A DNA stretch of 64,000 nt from Isoperla grammatica (GCA_945910005.1 OX246739.1:9956292-10020291); one strand, 5' to 3'; positions 49,533-63,400 are shown, counted from the first letter of the stretch. Notes: a model not told the origin generated them from the letters alone. Translations and numbers: made by a program.

Positions 49533-49800
49533 GAGTCTACCCACTCAGTAACTAAACTGATTTACAGTAGGGGACTTTAAATTAAAGTGACTAAACCAAC
49601 CCGGTATGCTTTGAACACCATCGACGAGTGAGCGATAACCAATCAAAGATCGATATTTCAAATACGAAACATATGAATCAGTGATTGGAAAGTGCGAACA
49701 CCTGCGGACAAATGCCAGAATCAACAAGGCCGATTCAGAACAACTTTGAATTTATTGAGTGCTTCGTTGCTAGGACGGCTCCAAAGTCACCGTTTACTTA
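49533..49800 (-). repeat. SINE-family copy, minus strand
   Basis: The reverse complement carries GTAAACGGTGACTTTGGAGC, CGTCCTAGCAACGAAGCACT and, about 200 bp on, TTACTGAGTGGGTAGACT. These match the body of the copy at 21796-21975, which lacks the intervening segment. No intact pol III boxes were identified in this copy. Confidence 0.55.
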
Positions 49801-52740
49801 TTATATATATATATCTCTTAACTGTCAGATTTAATTCCATCAGGTCTCACCGATGGAACAGCTCAGCGCTACTACACAATATTCTAATTAGGAAAATCAA
49901 CGGTTACATTCCAGCCAACGGTCAAGCCAAAGTTATTCCAGAGGTTGTGGTTTGTGTCCCACTAACATTTCCCGAGCATTTCTACTAAACTATGCAAATG
50001 CTCTAATGTATTTAGCTAGTCAAATCATATATCGACCCATTCTCTCCATACCCTTCAATTCCTCGTTTTAACATTATCTGCACTGCAGTAGATTTTCTAT
50101 CACTCTTTATAATCTATCAAACAGAAAATGGAATAAGAAATGGAATTGAAACTAGATTGGAAAAAGGAATAGTAGGTCACTTATTGAAAATCCATTGTGG
50201 TTGTTGCAAATTGATTAACGCTGATTGGCTCGTGTGATAATGGGTTTGCGTCAATTACGATCTGTGCGCAACAGACCGTAAGACTCACAGCTTTTGTCTC
50301 ATATGATTGACTAGTGTCCCAAATTGCAAAGCTGATCTAGGTTATCTTTCATTCGGTTACACGGGTCACTGGTCTACACAAATTGGCTTCAAAATGTGTG
50401 AAATGTGTTGGAGTTTGCAGATATACGTTTTAACCGGATTAGCCAATACCTGCTTGAGATTGGATACGTGTTTAACATAAATTTGCGTATCATAGAAATT
50501 GTCTTCTGTATTGCATGGTCGTACAGAAATTCAAGGAAATTCGTTTGTCTAAATTTGAATATTAATTTGAAAGCAAATAAACACTAGACATAATTATAGT
50601 AATGTATTTACGTGCGTACGTAATACCCACAATCCAGATGAGTTAAAACCTTTTTCACCAAAGCATTGAAACTTCATTTTATTGTAGGTTGAGAAATTCT
50701 TTTCGCTTGACATCGATGTGAAAATGTGATGATACAAATATAATGCATTAGCGGCAATATACCATAGTTACAAAAAACACGTTTAAATATTGCAAAAAGA
50801 CGAATAAAACTAACTTATCCCATGGCTGTTGGTTTTAAACCCTTGATCGTGTGTAAAACTAGCACAGAAGATACATCAATATATATATATATATGTTATA
50901 TTCAACATTAAAAAAAAATCAAAAAATGCTTCAGAAGAATGGGAATAATGTAATTATCTAGTAGTTTATTTACAAAACAACATTATCTTATCAACCTATG
51001 CGGGAGAAGTTATTTATTGTACCAATGTTCCACGTGGTTCAAATTCCACCGTCTGGGAATGCGCACTTTCAAAGTTCACCACATGAGAAGATTCCCCAAC
51101 TAATACACGACAACGCAACAACACAACACAAATTATCTCAACAGATTGTCTGTTCGAGCTTGTAAGCTTAACTTAATCTGTTATCAGCTTCAAAGGTATT
51201 TGTTCTGTTTTGCATGTACAGTCTACTTGATATCATTTGATCGCGGCTGGAGTTATGTAGCTTATTCTCCACCGATAGTAAACCCCACCGAGCTGGGGTC
51301 ACATACATTGGACCCACGATAACATGATCCAAAACCATGGCCGACTGCCACATAATCCCTTGCCCATAAATTTAATATATTTAATAGGATTGCAAGGAAT
51401 TTAATCAGTGCATTGAAAGCGACACATCCGCGGTGTTCTGTTTGCGATGGAATTACGAATATCGACGTTCTTAAACCGTCAGCGTAATGGCGATACGTCA
51501 ACGCTGGAATGTTTGGATGTAACCGCATGTTACTGAAAACAAACTTAATTAAGATTTTAACCCTACATTCACGATTTTAACTCCCTAAATTAGTTATAGA
51601 CTGTTTTTGGTCGTAGAGATTTGTAAGAACAAATTGATTTCAAACGTTTTAAAAACATACGTGTTTACTTTCTCTACCGATAAAATGAGGACAGTTTCAG
51701 TTTTTCTATGACCTACGAGCAGCTCAGATGGCATCCAGTCTGTCAAAATTGACTACGGCCAGACTTGGCTACCAAATTAACGCGGTTTGTGTAAAATTGT
51801 TGGTTATGTTTTCACAACTACCATTGTAAAGCATTAATTATAGAACAACTGCACTAATAGTTCACAAGAGTTGAATATCCTATGTTATATCATGTTCAAA
51901 TCATATAGGACTCATCACGTATCAGTTTGTAATCTTGTTCTATACAGTTCCACCTTATTTTGAATTTACCACTTGAAACGCCGTCGGGCAAGGTAGTCGT
52001 GAATGGGTCTGTGGTCGCTGTGGTTTCAGCGCAGCAGCAGGGTCGTCTGATAGACGTTCACCCTTGATCTAAACATCTATAGCCATATATATATATGATA
52101 TAGCTAGCTATAGGTTGGTGTAATGCCACTAAAACTTCAACACGGGTGGGAGAAGTACGACCCATGTGGCTTAAATAAGGTTCCGAGCCACGTTGGGGGG
52201 AGGGGGGGGGGGGGAGGGGATATTGCAATGTAGTAATTTGTTTAATGTTCGAGTCTAGTCACTACTTCTCAGTTCGCACAACTCCATAGTAACGTCATCT
52301 TAAAGGCATTAGAGAAAGTGAACAGGTGAATTTTCTAGGGAAAAAAGATAAATTACTAGTTTCAATTCTTTTTAACAATTACTTTCTGAAACATTTATTT
52401 ACAGCAATAATTTTGACAACAGTTAAGAACTACATGGAGGAAAAGTTAAATATTGTATGTAAATACGTCTTTATCTGTAGATTGTGTTTGCATGAGAATA
52501 CCACGCAAAGAAGCTTACACAAACTTTCTTTATATAACTTACATTAATTTTAAGAACAAGAAATTTAAGTTGAGACGTGTTCTCGAAACTTAATGAAATT
52601 CTTGAGCAAACAAAGAAAACAGCACGAGTTATGAAAGCGGCTTATATTCACTGAAACACTTCTGTGAGAATAAAACAGTCGTATTAAATGTCGTGGCGCG
52701 TCATAGCTATGCGTACACGCCCATGTAACACGTATAACAC

Positions 52741-53065
52741 GTATTCATAGTTCCCACGTGACGTCACAGCGGCCATGATTGCGACACAATTGATGAGGAC
52801 CAATCCTAGATCATTGGCAAATACTATTCGAATTTAATAAATAAACCTAATTTAGAATTTAAAACGTAAACATAAGTAATAAAAATAAATAAAACTACCG
52901 CACATACTGATTTTATTTCAAAAAGAGGCTAAATTTTAAAGAACTGAAATTTTATGTGTTCTACCACAACCGCCTTCAATTGTTTCTCCATGGTAACTTC
53001 AAAGTTTGATCACAAATGTGGCCGCCACGCGCAAAGATGTGACGTACGTGCAACCTATGAATAAC
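52741..53065. mobile_element. MITE with CRE-like ends
   Basis: The ends TATTCATAG...CACGTGACGTCACAGCGGCC and, inverted, TTATTCATAGGTTGCACGT with ACGTCACAT and GCGGCCAC are similar. About 325 bp, AT-rich interior. The CACGTGACGTCAC core resembles the outer MITE at 15042-17464. No target duplication was settled. Confidence 0.6.
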
Positions 53066-55902
53066 ACTGTGTGTAACAACATTACATTACACCAGTCATT
53101 CCAACACATTTCATTTTAGTAGTGATAGTTGTACAATGAGAGCAGCACTACTATTAGTATAGTATAATAGTATCTGGAAACTCTGTCCTTTTTTAATTAC
53201 TTGCTTTATGTGTGCATGATTTGTAAATTATGCCCAAAATATTAACATTGATAGTAGGCTCGTACGATTGTAGGTAAAATGTACCTTATTCTCATTATGT
53301 GTATTTGCATTTGAATAGTTATGTAGTACAATTTGGGTAGTTCTAAATGATTATCCAGATTTTTTTCGTAAATTCAATAAATTAGATTTTAAGATCTAAT
53401 GTAATACTACCAAACATTAAGTTCAGTTTGACAAAAGAATATTGGTTTAGAAGAATGTTCACATGGAAATATGCCGCGACTAACAGTCCAAAGGGAAGCT
53501 TTCTTCAAAACACAAGCGTAGCACGTACATCCCGAATTGCCCCCTCAATGGTTATATGCACACTTTATTTCACTGACATGATTTTATCGACAACAAATCG
53601 GTAACGGAATATCGGCATGTGCGTTGATCGAATAGTATTAAAGTACCAAGACTGAAATTTCCTCATGTCAATTTTCCCCTGTAAAATACGCCCCTATAGG
53701 AGGGTGGTTTTCTCATCCCTTAACCCGCAAGAAACGATCACGATCAGTTTTCCAGATCACGAAAAACTCCGGGAAAGTCGTATTTTAGGGAAAGCTTTCG
53801 GACAAAATAGGATTTTCCAACGTTGATAAAATACTAAAAGAAACCGAGAGAAAATCGCTAAAGAAAATAAAGCGAACAACCTGAGAGATGTAATCAGCAG
53901 AAAGAGAACAAGTGGAAGAAAGGTAACGAAGTGATAGAAAATTTCTGAACAAATAAAACTTAGTTTTTATTTGTGAGCAACGCTGACACATCCGAACCTA
54001 AATAAAACATTTCAGCAAGGCAAGGTGATTTTATCTTTTCACAGAAATGAAATTATATTTTTGTATTTTATTATCACCTCAGTTTAGCTCCAACTAAAGC
54101 GAATAACGAAGATAATACAAATTCTTTATATCTATATATTATGTCTAGATATTTACAGCAGAAACACAGTAAAATGTTGCAAAAATATATAAATGTTGTT
54201 TGAGATTCCATTTATTGAGAAAGTTAAAAGATAAAATCAAAATATATTCTAGAATCTAGAAGGATGAAAGCCGTGGCAGTGATGATTGGCAAAAGAGAGG
54301 AAAGTAGTAGTTGTAGTTGTAGTAGTACAGTAACAGTACTACACTCATAAGTAGATTACTTGGAGTGAAAACATTGCACAAGAACATTATATTGCATGCG
54401 ACGTTGACAATTTGAAACAGGGACACAATTTTGGAGTCTGCGGGTAACAGTACGAAGTTCAAATTTTCATTCTGGTTTTTCAAATACATGGGTTTTTTTA
54501 TCCCTTGACGGTTTACATGTTTAAATATTTAAATTTAACTGTGTACCGTCGTACTAGTGGAATTTTATATTCCGTTTTGTATTGAAATAATAATATTAAC
54601 TGCACCTCAGCAGCTATATTTAGCAGGGGGGATTTGACGGGCTCGCCGCTACATATAAAAATGTACTCAACTTTGACAAACAACGCTATACATGGTACCG
54701 AGGGACATGACCCATCTGGAGTTTCGAGAAACAAAATACACGCGTTACTTTTTGTGAGATTTTCCATTAAATACTTTCTCGCTACAAAGTTTTCCGATTC
54801 TAGTTATCAAATTTTCACTATACTATTTAAATCTACTTCCTGTTTGAGAGTTTGTTCTACGAGTTTGTTGTTGTTTGTTGTTCCTTGTTTGTTTGTAGGT
54901 TGTTGTTATATTTTATTCTACGAGTTTGGGAGCAAACTCGTATTTCTTAAATTAAAATGTTCAACTGAAATATTGGGATTTTGTTATGTTCGTAAACATT
55001 CAACATCGTAATATATTAATCATCCTATAAAATGTATCCCCAATGCACTTTGTACACACATTACGAACCAGTCGACAAAGAAGTATCTACTATATGCAAT
55101 TTGTGTTAGATCGAGAGTTTTAGATATGGAACTGTTTGTGTGAAGACAAGAAACGACGGCGCGTTGACGATCTCAAAACCAAACAAACTTTACATCAAAA
55201 TAATGAGTGCCGAATGCGATTTCCATACATTTCTGTTCATACCCGGGCCTCATTTTCACGAGAATCTCGCCTTGTATTCGATCGAACCAATGAGATCCCG
55301 GTGCAAAAGAATCCTTTGTATAAAGCTTCTAAAGAAGGCAGAAGAACGTAAAGAAAACAATTCTAAAAGTTTTCCAGAACCTCCGTCAGCTACGACAACC
55401 ACGTAAGCATTTCCGGTACCTAAATAGACTCACAAATTCTCACCCCGGGATCGCGAGCACTGTATTTAGCACCAGAGCCCCTCGAGTTGTTGACAGCTGA
55501 TGTAATAAAAGATAAGGTTTTATTTCCTGTCGAAACGAATATATTATGTAAGTTCGTCTCCCGGTCCCGGATAACTGTGAGATAAGGCTCAGAACAAAGC
55601 GCCTTCTGGCTCCGTCAGAGTCTTACGCTCATACTCTGGAAATCTTGGGAGTTGTGACGTCTAACGTCACGAACGCAAATGGAGTCGTTAAGCCAGGAAT
55701 TCCCTGGAGGTAGCACAACCCAATAAAACTAGAGATTGCCTACCATGGTTGCCCATTACATAGACTTGTGTTACAGCGAGGCCTGGTCTCCGCTTCTATA
55801 GTCTAACCAGTAGAAGACAAGACGGATCTCTTCATAAAATAACCTGCTAGTGACGTATACCACATCAAGCCGTCCGTGGTGATCCAAGTATAGAGATGGT
55901 AC

Positions 55903-56200
55903 AGGTCTCTCACACCAAGAAGTAAGATAGAGTCAGGGGAGTCGGCACCGCCCACAATTAGTTTCCAACTTAACGAGTGCGAATCACTGACGTTTTTCCC
56001 GATAATCTAGTACAATTTGGTTGTGTTAAGTTTTTTGACGGAAACCTGCTTGCACGTTTTCTTGAACGTTACCGTCAAAAAACTTACCGCAACCAAATTG
56101 TACTAATAATCGGGATAAACGTTAGTGATTCGGGCTTGTTCAGTTGGAAACTAAATGTGGGCGGTCCTGATACTATCTTACTTCTTGCTCTGAGTGACCT
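55903..56200. mobile_element. Almost fully palindromic foldback MITE
   Basis: Left arm (from AGGTCTCTCACACCAAGAAG to TTTTTTGACGG) and right arm (from CCGTCAAAAAACTTACCGC to CTTCTTGCTCTGAGTGACCT) are inverted copies of roughly 140 bp each, with only a short unpaired loop around 56045-56080. It ends about 80 bp from the splice donor of the pre-TM4 exon. On the pre-mRNA it would form a very stable hairpin beside that donor. Confidence 0.85.
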
Positions 56201-56278
56201 ATAAAACATGTTTTAAGGAAACTTGCTTACTTGATACAGACTCTTGATAAAGGATGTAAGTACAAAGTGACATCTTAC

Positions 56279-56391
56279 CTCGTTGTCCTTGTCTGCGTCC
56301 TTGATGTGTTGCGCTATGAAGCGAACCCCCTCAAGAGCCGAAATCAGATCGGGTGACATGACCCGAGGCAGGGTATTCTCAGAGTCCGTAA
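56279..56391 (-). CDS. nAChR alpha2-like subunit, pre-TM4 exon
   Basis: A 113-nt exon. Two bases complete a Val codon, followed by 37 codons starting TDSENTLPRV and ending DADKDNE. The core SPDLISALEGVRFIAQHIK is the conserved amphipathic helix before TM4 in insect alpha2/beta2-type subunits. Acceptor CCCCTGTTTCAG, donor GAG|GTAAGA, phase 1 in and phase 0 out, agreeing with both neighbours. The first 29 nt of the exon and its acceptor are the template of the 95-bp repeat array immediately upstream on the minus strand. Confidence 0.95.
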
Positions 56392-57496
56392 CTGAAACAG
56401 GGGACGCTGTACACACTTACAATGTGATACTGTTATACTGTTACTCTCAAACTATAGCCGAGGCAGCGTATTCTCAGAGTCCGTAACTGAAACAGGGGAC
56501 GCTGTACACACTTACAATGTGATACTGTTATACTGTTACTCTCAGACTGTAGCCGAGGCAGCGTATTCTCAGAGTCCGTAACTGAAACAGGGGACGCTGT
56601 ACACACTTACAATGTGATACTGTTATACTGTTACTCTCAGACTGTAGCCGAGGCAGCGTATTCTCAGAGTCCGTAACTGAAACAGGGGACGCTGTACACA
56701 CTTACAATGTGATACTGTTATACTGTTACTCTCAGACTGTAGCCGAGGCAGCGTATTCTCAGAGTCCGTAACTGAAACAGGGGACGCTGTACACACTTAC
56801 AATATGATACTGTTATACTGTTACTCTCAAACTGTAGCCGAGGCAGCGTATTTTCAGAGTCCGTAACTGAAACAGGGGACGCTGTACACACTTACAATGT
56901 GATACTGTTACTGTTACTCTCAAACTGTAGCCGAGGCAGCGTATTCTCAGAGTCCGTAACTGAAACAGGGGACGCTGTACACACTTACAATGTGATACTG
57001 TTACTGTTACTCTCAAACTGTAGCCGAGGCAGCGTATTCTCAGAGTCCGTCACTGAAGCAGGGGACGCTGTGCACACTTACAATGTGATACTGTTATACT
57101 GTTACTCTCAAACTGTAGCGAAGGCAGCGTATTCTCAGAGTCCGTCACTGAAACAGGGGACGCTGTACACACTTACAATGTGATACTGTTATACTGTTAC
57201 TCTCAGACTGTAGCCGAGGCAGCGTATTCTCAGAGTCCGTAACTGAAACAGGGGACGCTGTACACACTTACAATGTGATACTGTTATACTGTTACTCTCA
57301 AACTGTAGCCGAGGCAGCGTATTCTCAGAGTCCGTAACTGAAACAGGGGACGCTGCACACACTTACAATGTGATACTGTTATACTGTTACTCTCAGACTG
57401 TAGCCGAGGTAGCGTATTCTCAGAGTCCGTAACTGAAACAGGGGACGCTGTACACACTTACAATGAGATACTGTTATACTGTTACCCTCAAACTGT
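56363..57496 (-). repeat. 95-bp tandem array duplicating a splice acceptor and exon start
   Basis: About 12 copies, spaced 95 bp (93 bp in two cases), with landmark G runs at 56400, 56495, 56590, 56685, 56780, 56875, 56968, 57061, 57156, 57251, 57346 and 57441. On the minus strand each unit carries intron tail ending CCCCTGTTTCAG followed by a 29-nt copy of the exon start. The copy nearest the exon is the genuine junction and reads ACCCTGCC where others read ACGCTGCC. Copies are nearly identical, so amplification is recent. Each unit also holds GTAAGTG, a donor-like sequence. Confidence 0.96.
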
Positions 57497-60400
57497 TGTA
57501 TTCAATTAAAACACAGTTCGATTTACAATCACAAAGCGTTTGAGAAAACAGCAGATAGAGATAGTTGTTCATTAAATTTTGCCATCATACTGATAAGTAG
57601 GACAAGGATGTTCCTGACATCTCCTTTTCCTTTGGTAAATACATGCCTAAAACAGTTTTAGGTAGGCCTATGTTTAAGGGTTACTGATGCTAAAATACGT
57701 AGGCCTCTTATATTTTGCCTGAAAATGTATGTCTTCTTACCTTTTTTAGTATAAGTTTTTGATATAATTTCCCTAAAAATGGTGCACTGTCAAGATTGCT
57801 ACATAGTTGGGCCAAGCACATGCAATGATTTGTTACACTTGCACATTATTACTTAAAATTGCAAAAACGTTATAGAATTTGACTTCGAATAGAAATTCGA
57901 TACTTCCTCCTTTTGGGGGGTTTTACGTTCTTTTTTGGTGTTGTTCTATTTGCCTCCTTATACTTCTCACTGTCAAAGATCCTAAACATCCTAGGCCTAT
58001 TTATAAGTATGATCCCCCCTCCCCCACTCCTCCTGACTTTCAAAACGTCAAAACACGCCTGGATGCGAACACGGATGCAACAGTACTGCTAATGAGATAG
58101 CAGGTGAGTAAAGTATCTTCGTATCGCTTACTGCAATGGTTAACAGGTGGCTGTGATATGAGACTGTCCCACGCCGTAATATGGTTCCATTACTGGTGGG
58201 ACGTGTTCGTATTCGATCTTATCGACTAATAGGTTTCTCTGGTACCTGTCAGCAAAGTCAAGGCTCATTTAACATCATCCATAAAACACTTTTAAAAGGT
58301 TTGGCGGATATACGCTACGTATGAGAAAAAATGTACTTTAAAAAAAAAAGCTTTGCATTCATTTGTTGCATTTAGTTCCACTTTGGGAAAACAGTGTAAA
58401 GCTCTGAAAATTCATTTTTCTAATATATAAACCTACTCCATAATGTAATAAAACTCATACAGTAGGTTCTAGTTGTATGGTTGTACCGCTGTGGACTATT
58501 TCATCACTCTTTTTGAGGTCAGAATTTAATTGAACACAATTCGTGTGGTATCATTTATCAGACATGTAATAACAAGTATAATAAACCGCGGACTTTGCGT
58601 TCCTGGTTTGAATCCTGGCTTGGACATGGATGTCAATTGTGGCATTTTATCATCTACTTGTAAGTAACCACTCCTTGTCTCGAATAGAATCGTTGCCAAG
58701 ACTTGAAACGTAAAGCCCAATTATCATCATAAATAACAATAATTGAATCTATTTAAACTTAATTCCTCATAGTTTAATTAACAACTAATTTAATATTAAT
58801 GAACCAGTTCTATTCATTATATTAAATGCAGTTAGAAATTATGGTTATGATATTTGTTCAAGAGACACACCGTACAAAACTAGAACTAAATTTAAACTGA
58901 ACATTCTAACCAACCAATGATTCACTCGAACATTAATCCGAATAATGTGTTATTAATAACAACGAAATTCGCTTCAAGTATCCCAATCCAAGTTTTAATC
59001 TTGTTAATAAAGTTTTAGTTGATTCAGCGGTTTGTGATGGAATTAGTATCCAATTATCTGGAGGCGGAGATAACTTCACTATTTGCTAGCATAGTTTGCG
59101 CTGGAGCCACATTGATAATTGATCTAGATTCTAGGAGCGGGAGTAAACCATAGATGTTTATCTAGAGCGGCCATTCACAAGCTAGTTTAAACCCAGTCAT
59201 TTGTAACAAAAGTACGGGGAACTCAAGTATAGTTTGTTCCCGATTTCCAACACGTCTTCACAGTAAGATCTCAATCGAAATACTTGTCTTGAAAACAAAC
59301 ATTAAGCAAAACTAGTGTAGTGTTATGTCAGTGTATTTGTGTTTACCGCCAAATGGGATGATAATACATGGGAAGTGGGAATGGGAAAGAGCTTTTACTC
59401 TGTTTATCGCATACATGCATGAAGGAAGGTTTATACAAATAGCGTCGTGGTAAGGGCGATGGGGAGAGCCTCGGCGTTATTGGCGTCTTGACTTGCAGCA
59501 CAATTTACTTGCATAACAATAATAAGTTCCTTCTTTTCATAAGAAATATTTTCAGATAATCAGTGTAATAATTTAAGTAAAATAGGACCATAAACGTGTT
59601 TCATTATATTTAAATTTTATTTGTAAAATCAGTTTCTTCTTGGGCACGACATTGTCTACATTTTAAATATATTCGAGATCCATAAGAATTATACAAATAA
59701 GAAAGCCACGTCACCTAGTTTATCTGCGCAAACTAGATAACATTTTGGCAATTACAGCCAATAAATACCAATAACCATAAACTTCCATGGTCTACGTGTA
59801 AGTGCCATTTAAGTTTACATTGCTATAGCACTGATTATGAGAACAGTCCTTTATAATCAACCTGACACAACGGAGTTTACTGTAGTGCTATTTATAGCGA
59901 TTATTGTGTAACAAACAACTCCCGTACAACATAGGTGCGTAAAGGATGAACATGGCGGATTAAATGTAGGGTAAACTTGAAATGAATCGTTCATTTAATA
60001 AGGGATTAAGCCAAGCGTCGTTAGGAGGGGAGCTGTGTGTTCAATGTCTTGCATCACCGCGCGTTGAGCCCCAGGAGGCAAGGGCGCGCCACAATAGGGG
60101 CAGTAATAAACAAGATAAATGCTCCAAATAAAACTAATTGTGCCACACACAACGAGAGCGTTACCGCAAATTACAAAAAGCTCTGTTTTCAACTCCATTT
60201 AATTCGAAGAAAACGGTGAACAACATTTCAAGGCAGCGTCGTTCATTGTTACAACTCGTATTATGGTGTTGTTGTAATAATCATTTTTCGTATGAGTCCT
60301 CGGTAAAGGGTGCACATGTAAATAACGCAACAAAACTATACAATGTCTCATGATTTTTACCTAATCTCATGATTTTATGAGATTAACAGTATAATTGTGT

Positions 60401-63400
60401 CCATGCTGTTGAGTTCCGCATCAACTTTACCTGCCACCCAGGTCTAGAAACAAAACTTTTAACACAATTTGACGTGACCTAGGTATCTGGTGTGCTCTCT
60501 CGGATAGTTAAGTAGGTATATTAGCGGGTAGTTTTATAGTTGGTAAGGTAGGGCTGTTAATCGGGAAAAATCCCATGCATTTTCCTCGGAAAACTTTCAG
60601 TCAGGATTGCTAATGGTGGAAATGCAGGCCACCCCATACAGAATAAAGTGCCATGTGCTAGCGCTGATGCCAGCTCTATCGTTGTTGAAGATCTTCGAGA
60701 CCCTAACATGAATTCCTCGCTTCCTCAAACTATCGTAGATAAGGTTATATTTGGGCTTTAGACCTCATATTTTAGCAACGCTGCTAGTCGAGACATTTGG
60801 GTTATACATGAAGCCATGTTATGAAATCCATAACCAAATCAGAATTCGGTCTGAACATTATATTTTATTTTATTTTAAAACATCAAAACTAACAAGAATG
60901 CCACATTTTGACTTTTTGGAACTATTTTTCTCTTGATAACCGTAACAATTTAACATTTATGTGTTTGTGTCTCTAAAATAAAATAACCCGTGCATTAAAA
61001 GTAATTGCGAGCGAGCACGAATTCACATGTATGTTATACATTTTCATAAAAACTGTTTTCGTTAAATGTAAATGTTTTGTGTAATTTATTATCACCATGA
61101 ATGTGCTTTTCAGAACTACATCTAGAAACAGTATCAACCAACCATATGTGTGTTTTATTATGTTCGCTGTGCATATTCGCCAGTAAATGTCGGGATATTA
61201 CCATGATTTAATGCTACACATCCAAACTCCCAATGCGGACTTGGACCGAGAACATGGAATTGTATACTTGTCTATCAAACTGCCGCTCCGCTTCACCGCA
61301 AGGCGTTATCACATTACTCCATATTGGCGATCCGCCTACTTGATATGCATGTGGATGCACCTGTGCTTTAGGGATCAATTCCCTTAATAATCGAGTTGAA
61401 CAGTATATTACTCTGATGCGGTTTGACACGACCATTGCCTTGTACGAGCTGAAATACAACCTAGGTTTTAGGCGGCCACTTCAATGTCGCATTGCAGAGG
61501 TTATAAAGAAGTCAAGGGACAAAATGTTTTATATTAGGAATGCTGTGTTCTGTATAAAAATATACATAAACGAGATAAGCATTAACGACTGAATAAATAA
61601 ATAATTCAACCGTTCGGTTACTAGAAGACTAGAGGATTGACAGTGGGAAGCATATTATTTAAAAGGATTGAGCTTATTTTCTGTAGAGTCTCCAAAGTGT
61701 CTTTTACACGTCTGGTAATCAAACCCTGGGCACTCAGCATCGTATTGAGGAAGATACTCACTACAAACACAACGCAATAGAATAGTATATTCAAACAAGA
61801 AAGATCACGAAGATTTCACGGACTACAGATGGCCTTCTACAGTCCATGTTCCACACTCTGCTAGAGCCTCACATTAATGCCGTTATAAGAACATAAGTCA
61901 ATTCGAGTACAATGTCATCTATATTCATGATTTAAGACCATAGAAAGTTTCCACAGGGCACCTAGGGGCAACGTCGATATGCAAAACTTTCTGAACATAA
62001 AACAAAACACATATATAACAAAGGAAACAAGGTGTTTTGTAATTCAAATTCAAACATTCGAAGAAACTTTGTTTGATTTCGTCACGGTTATATATTTTCT
62101 TTCCGAAGACGCCAGATTGTTTGACGCTGAGATGGAGATATATGGATGTAGAGTACACACCATGTCCTGGTTTATGAATAATGTATTCTCAAACGAAAAC
62201 TAAGAGAATGTAGTAGCAGGGTAACCAAATCAGAAATATATCTAGGCCTACGAGTTGGAGCGTAATCCTAACACTGTTCATCGCTATGGGGCTGATTGAG
62301 CTTAATAATTAGTGCACATTGCACATCACAGTTTTCAACGAAATCACAATAACTTGTTGAGGAGATAGGGACGTGTCAACCTCAAAACTGTGCAAAAGTA
62401 ACGGTTTTTTATAATGAAAACGCTACATAATAAAGTGCTAAATAACCATATTGGAGATTCGTTACAGCTAAGAGTTTCAAATATTTTAAACGTTATAGTT
62501 ATTATTGCTCAAGTAAATAAGTTAATATTCTTTTTTAATATTAGTAATTAATAAATTTCATATTGTTTACAACAATTTAAAGAAAAGATGACAAGTGCAA
62601 CATGTTAAGTTCAGGAAGTTGAGGAAGTTTTAGGAAGTTGAAATAACGCAATAATTTATGTTGGTTAACTACCGGACATGTCTCCTCTAAAACTTTATTA
62701 AAGTCTCCTCAGAAGACGAACAATCTCTGTCAAAAGGGTATCTGCTTTACACGGACCTGTGAACACGCACTTTCATGTCAAGGGCTGGTAAACGCTCTTC
62801 AAGCAGTCTCTATAATAGCCGTGTGTGTTGTGTTTTTATTCTTGATTCTTACTGTACACAATAATGTTTAATTTATTTGTTTTTTCAAGAGAATCTTGCA
62901 AGAAAAGAACTACAAATTTAAGGAAATTCGTAAAAACAGACATCGCGCCATTGAGCAGGCCAGATAAAGAAATTTATGCGAAGAGATAAATAACGTTGGG
63001 CGAACGAGCCGTGACCCCGAAAAGAGATAAAATGAAAAGTTAAGTCGCTTGGCGTTGGAATTTGCTGTGAAGGATTACAAAGAAAAGAAATACCACTAGA
63101 CAGCGTTTCGTATGTATACGGCGCGTTGCAAATTAAATTCCTTGTCTTAAGAGGATTAGGCTCCTTTCATCTCCGGCTCGCCGTGCGAAGTCGAAGCAAT
63201 ACATTATTTAAATGTTGTATCCGTCTTGTTCTGGGAAATGCAAAATGTATGGGTTATCTGCTTATCTCTAAACCTTCTGAGCTCTTTCACTTCACAGTGT
63301 ATTATTATCGTTCTTCAATTAAGATAGAGATTATTGTCCGTAAACTTCGTTTTTTATAAATCCTTGCTTTCATTATAATGATAACGGACCTCGCTTTACA

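Larger units (their letters stand above)
48583..56278. other. 7.7-kb intron of the alpha2-like gene
   Basis: Intron between the pre-TM4 exon and the TM4 exon. Contents seen: a GC- and CpG-rich patch at about 49270-49440, a minus-strand SINE-family copy at 49533-49800, an AT dinucleotide run near 49801, a G-rich run near 52196-52220, a MITE at 52741-53065 and a palindromic element at 55903-56200 next to the donor. A coding-like stretch at about 51950-52068 could not be tied to any gene. Confidence 0.75.

Noticed and set aside
55136..55406. Overlapping plus-strand frames of 71 and 88 codons
   Set aside because: No recognised domain, no clear splice sites, and two frames equally open.
56813..57183. 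Open frames on both strands within the 95-bp array
   Set aside because: Generated by repetition of the unit; no independent coding evidence.
58560..58640. Possible tRNA gene because of GGTTTGAATCC
   Set aside because: No acceptor stem or plausible cloverleaf; better explained as a SINE-like repeat.
59995..60198. Minus-strand 67-codon frame with a CPYCG motif
   Set aside because: A single CxxC pair, no second pair, no splice context and no recognisable family.
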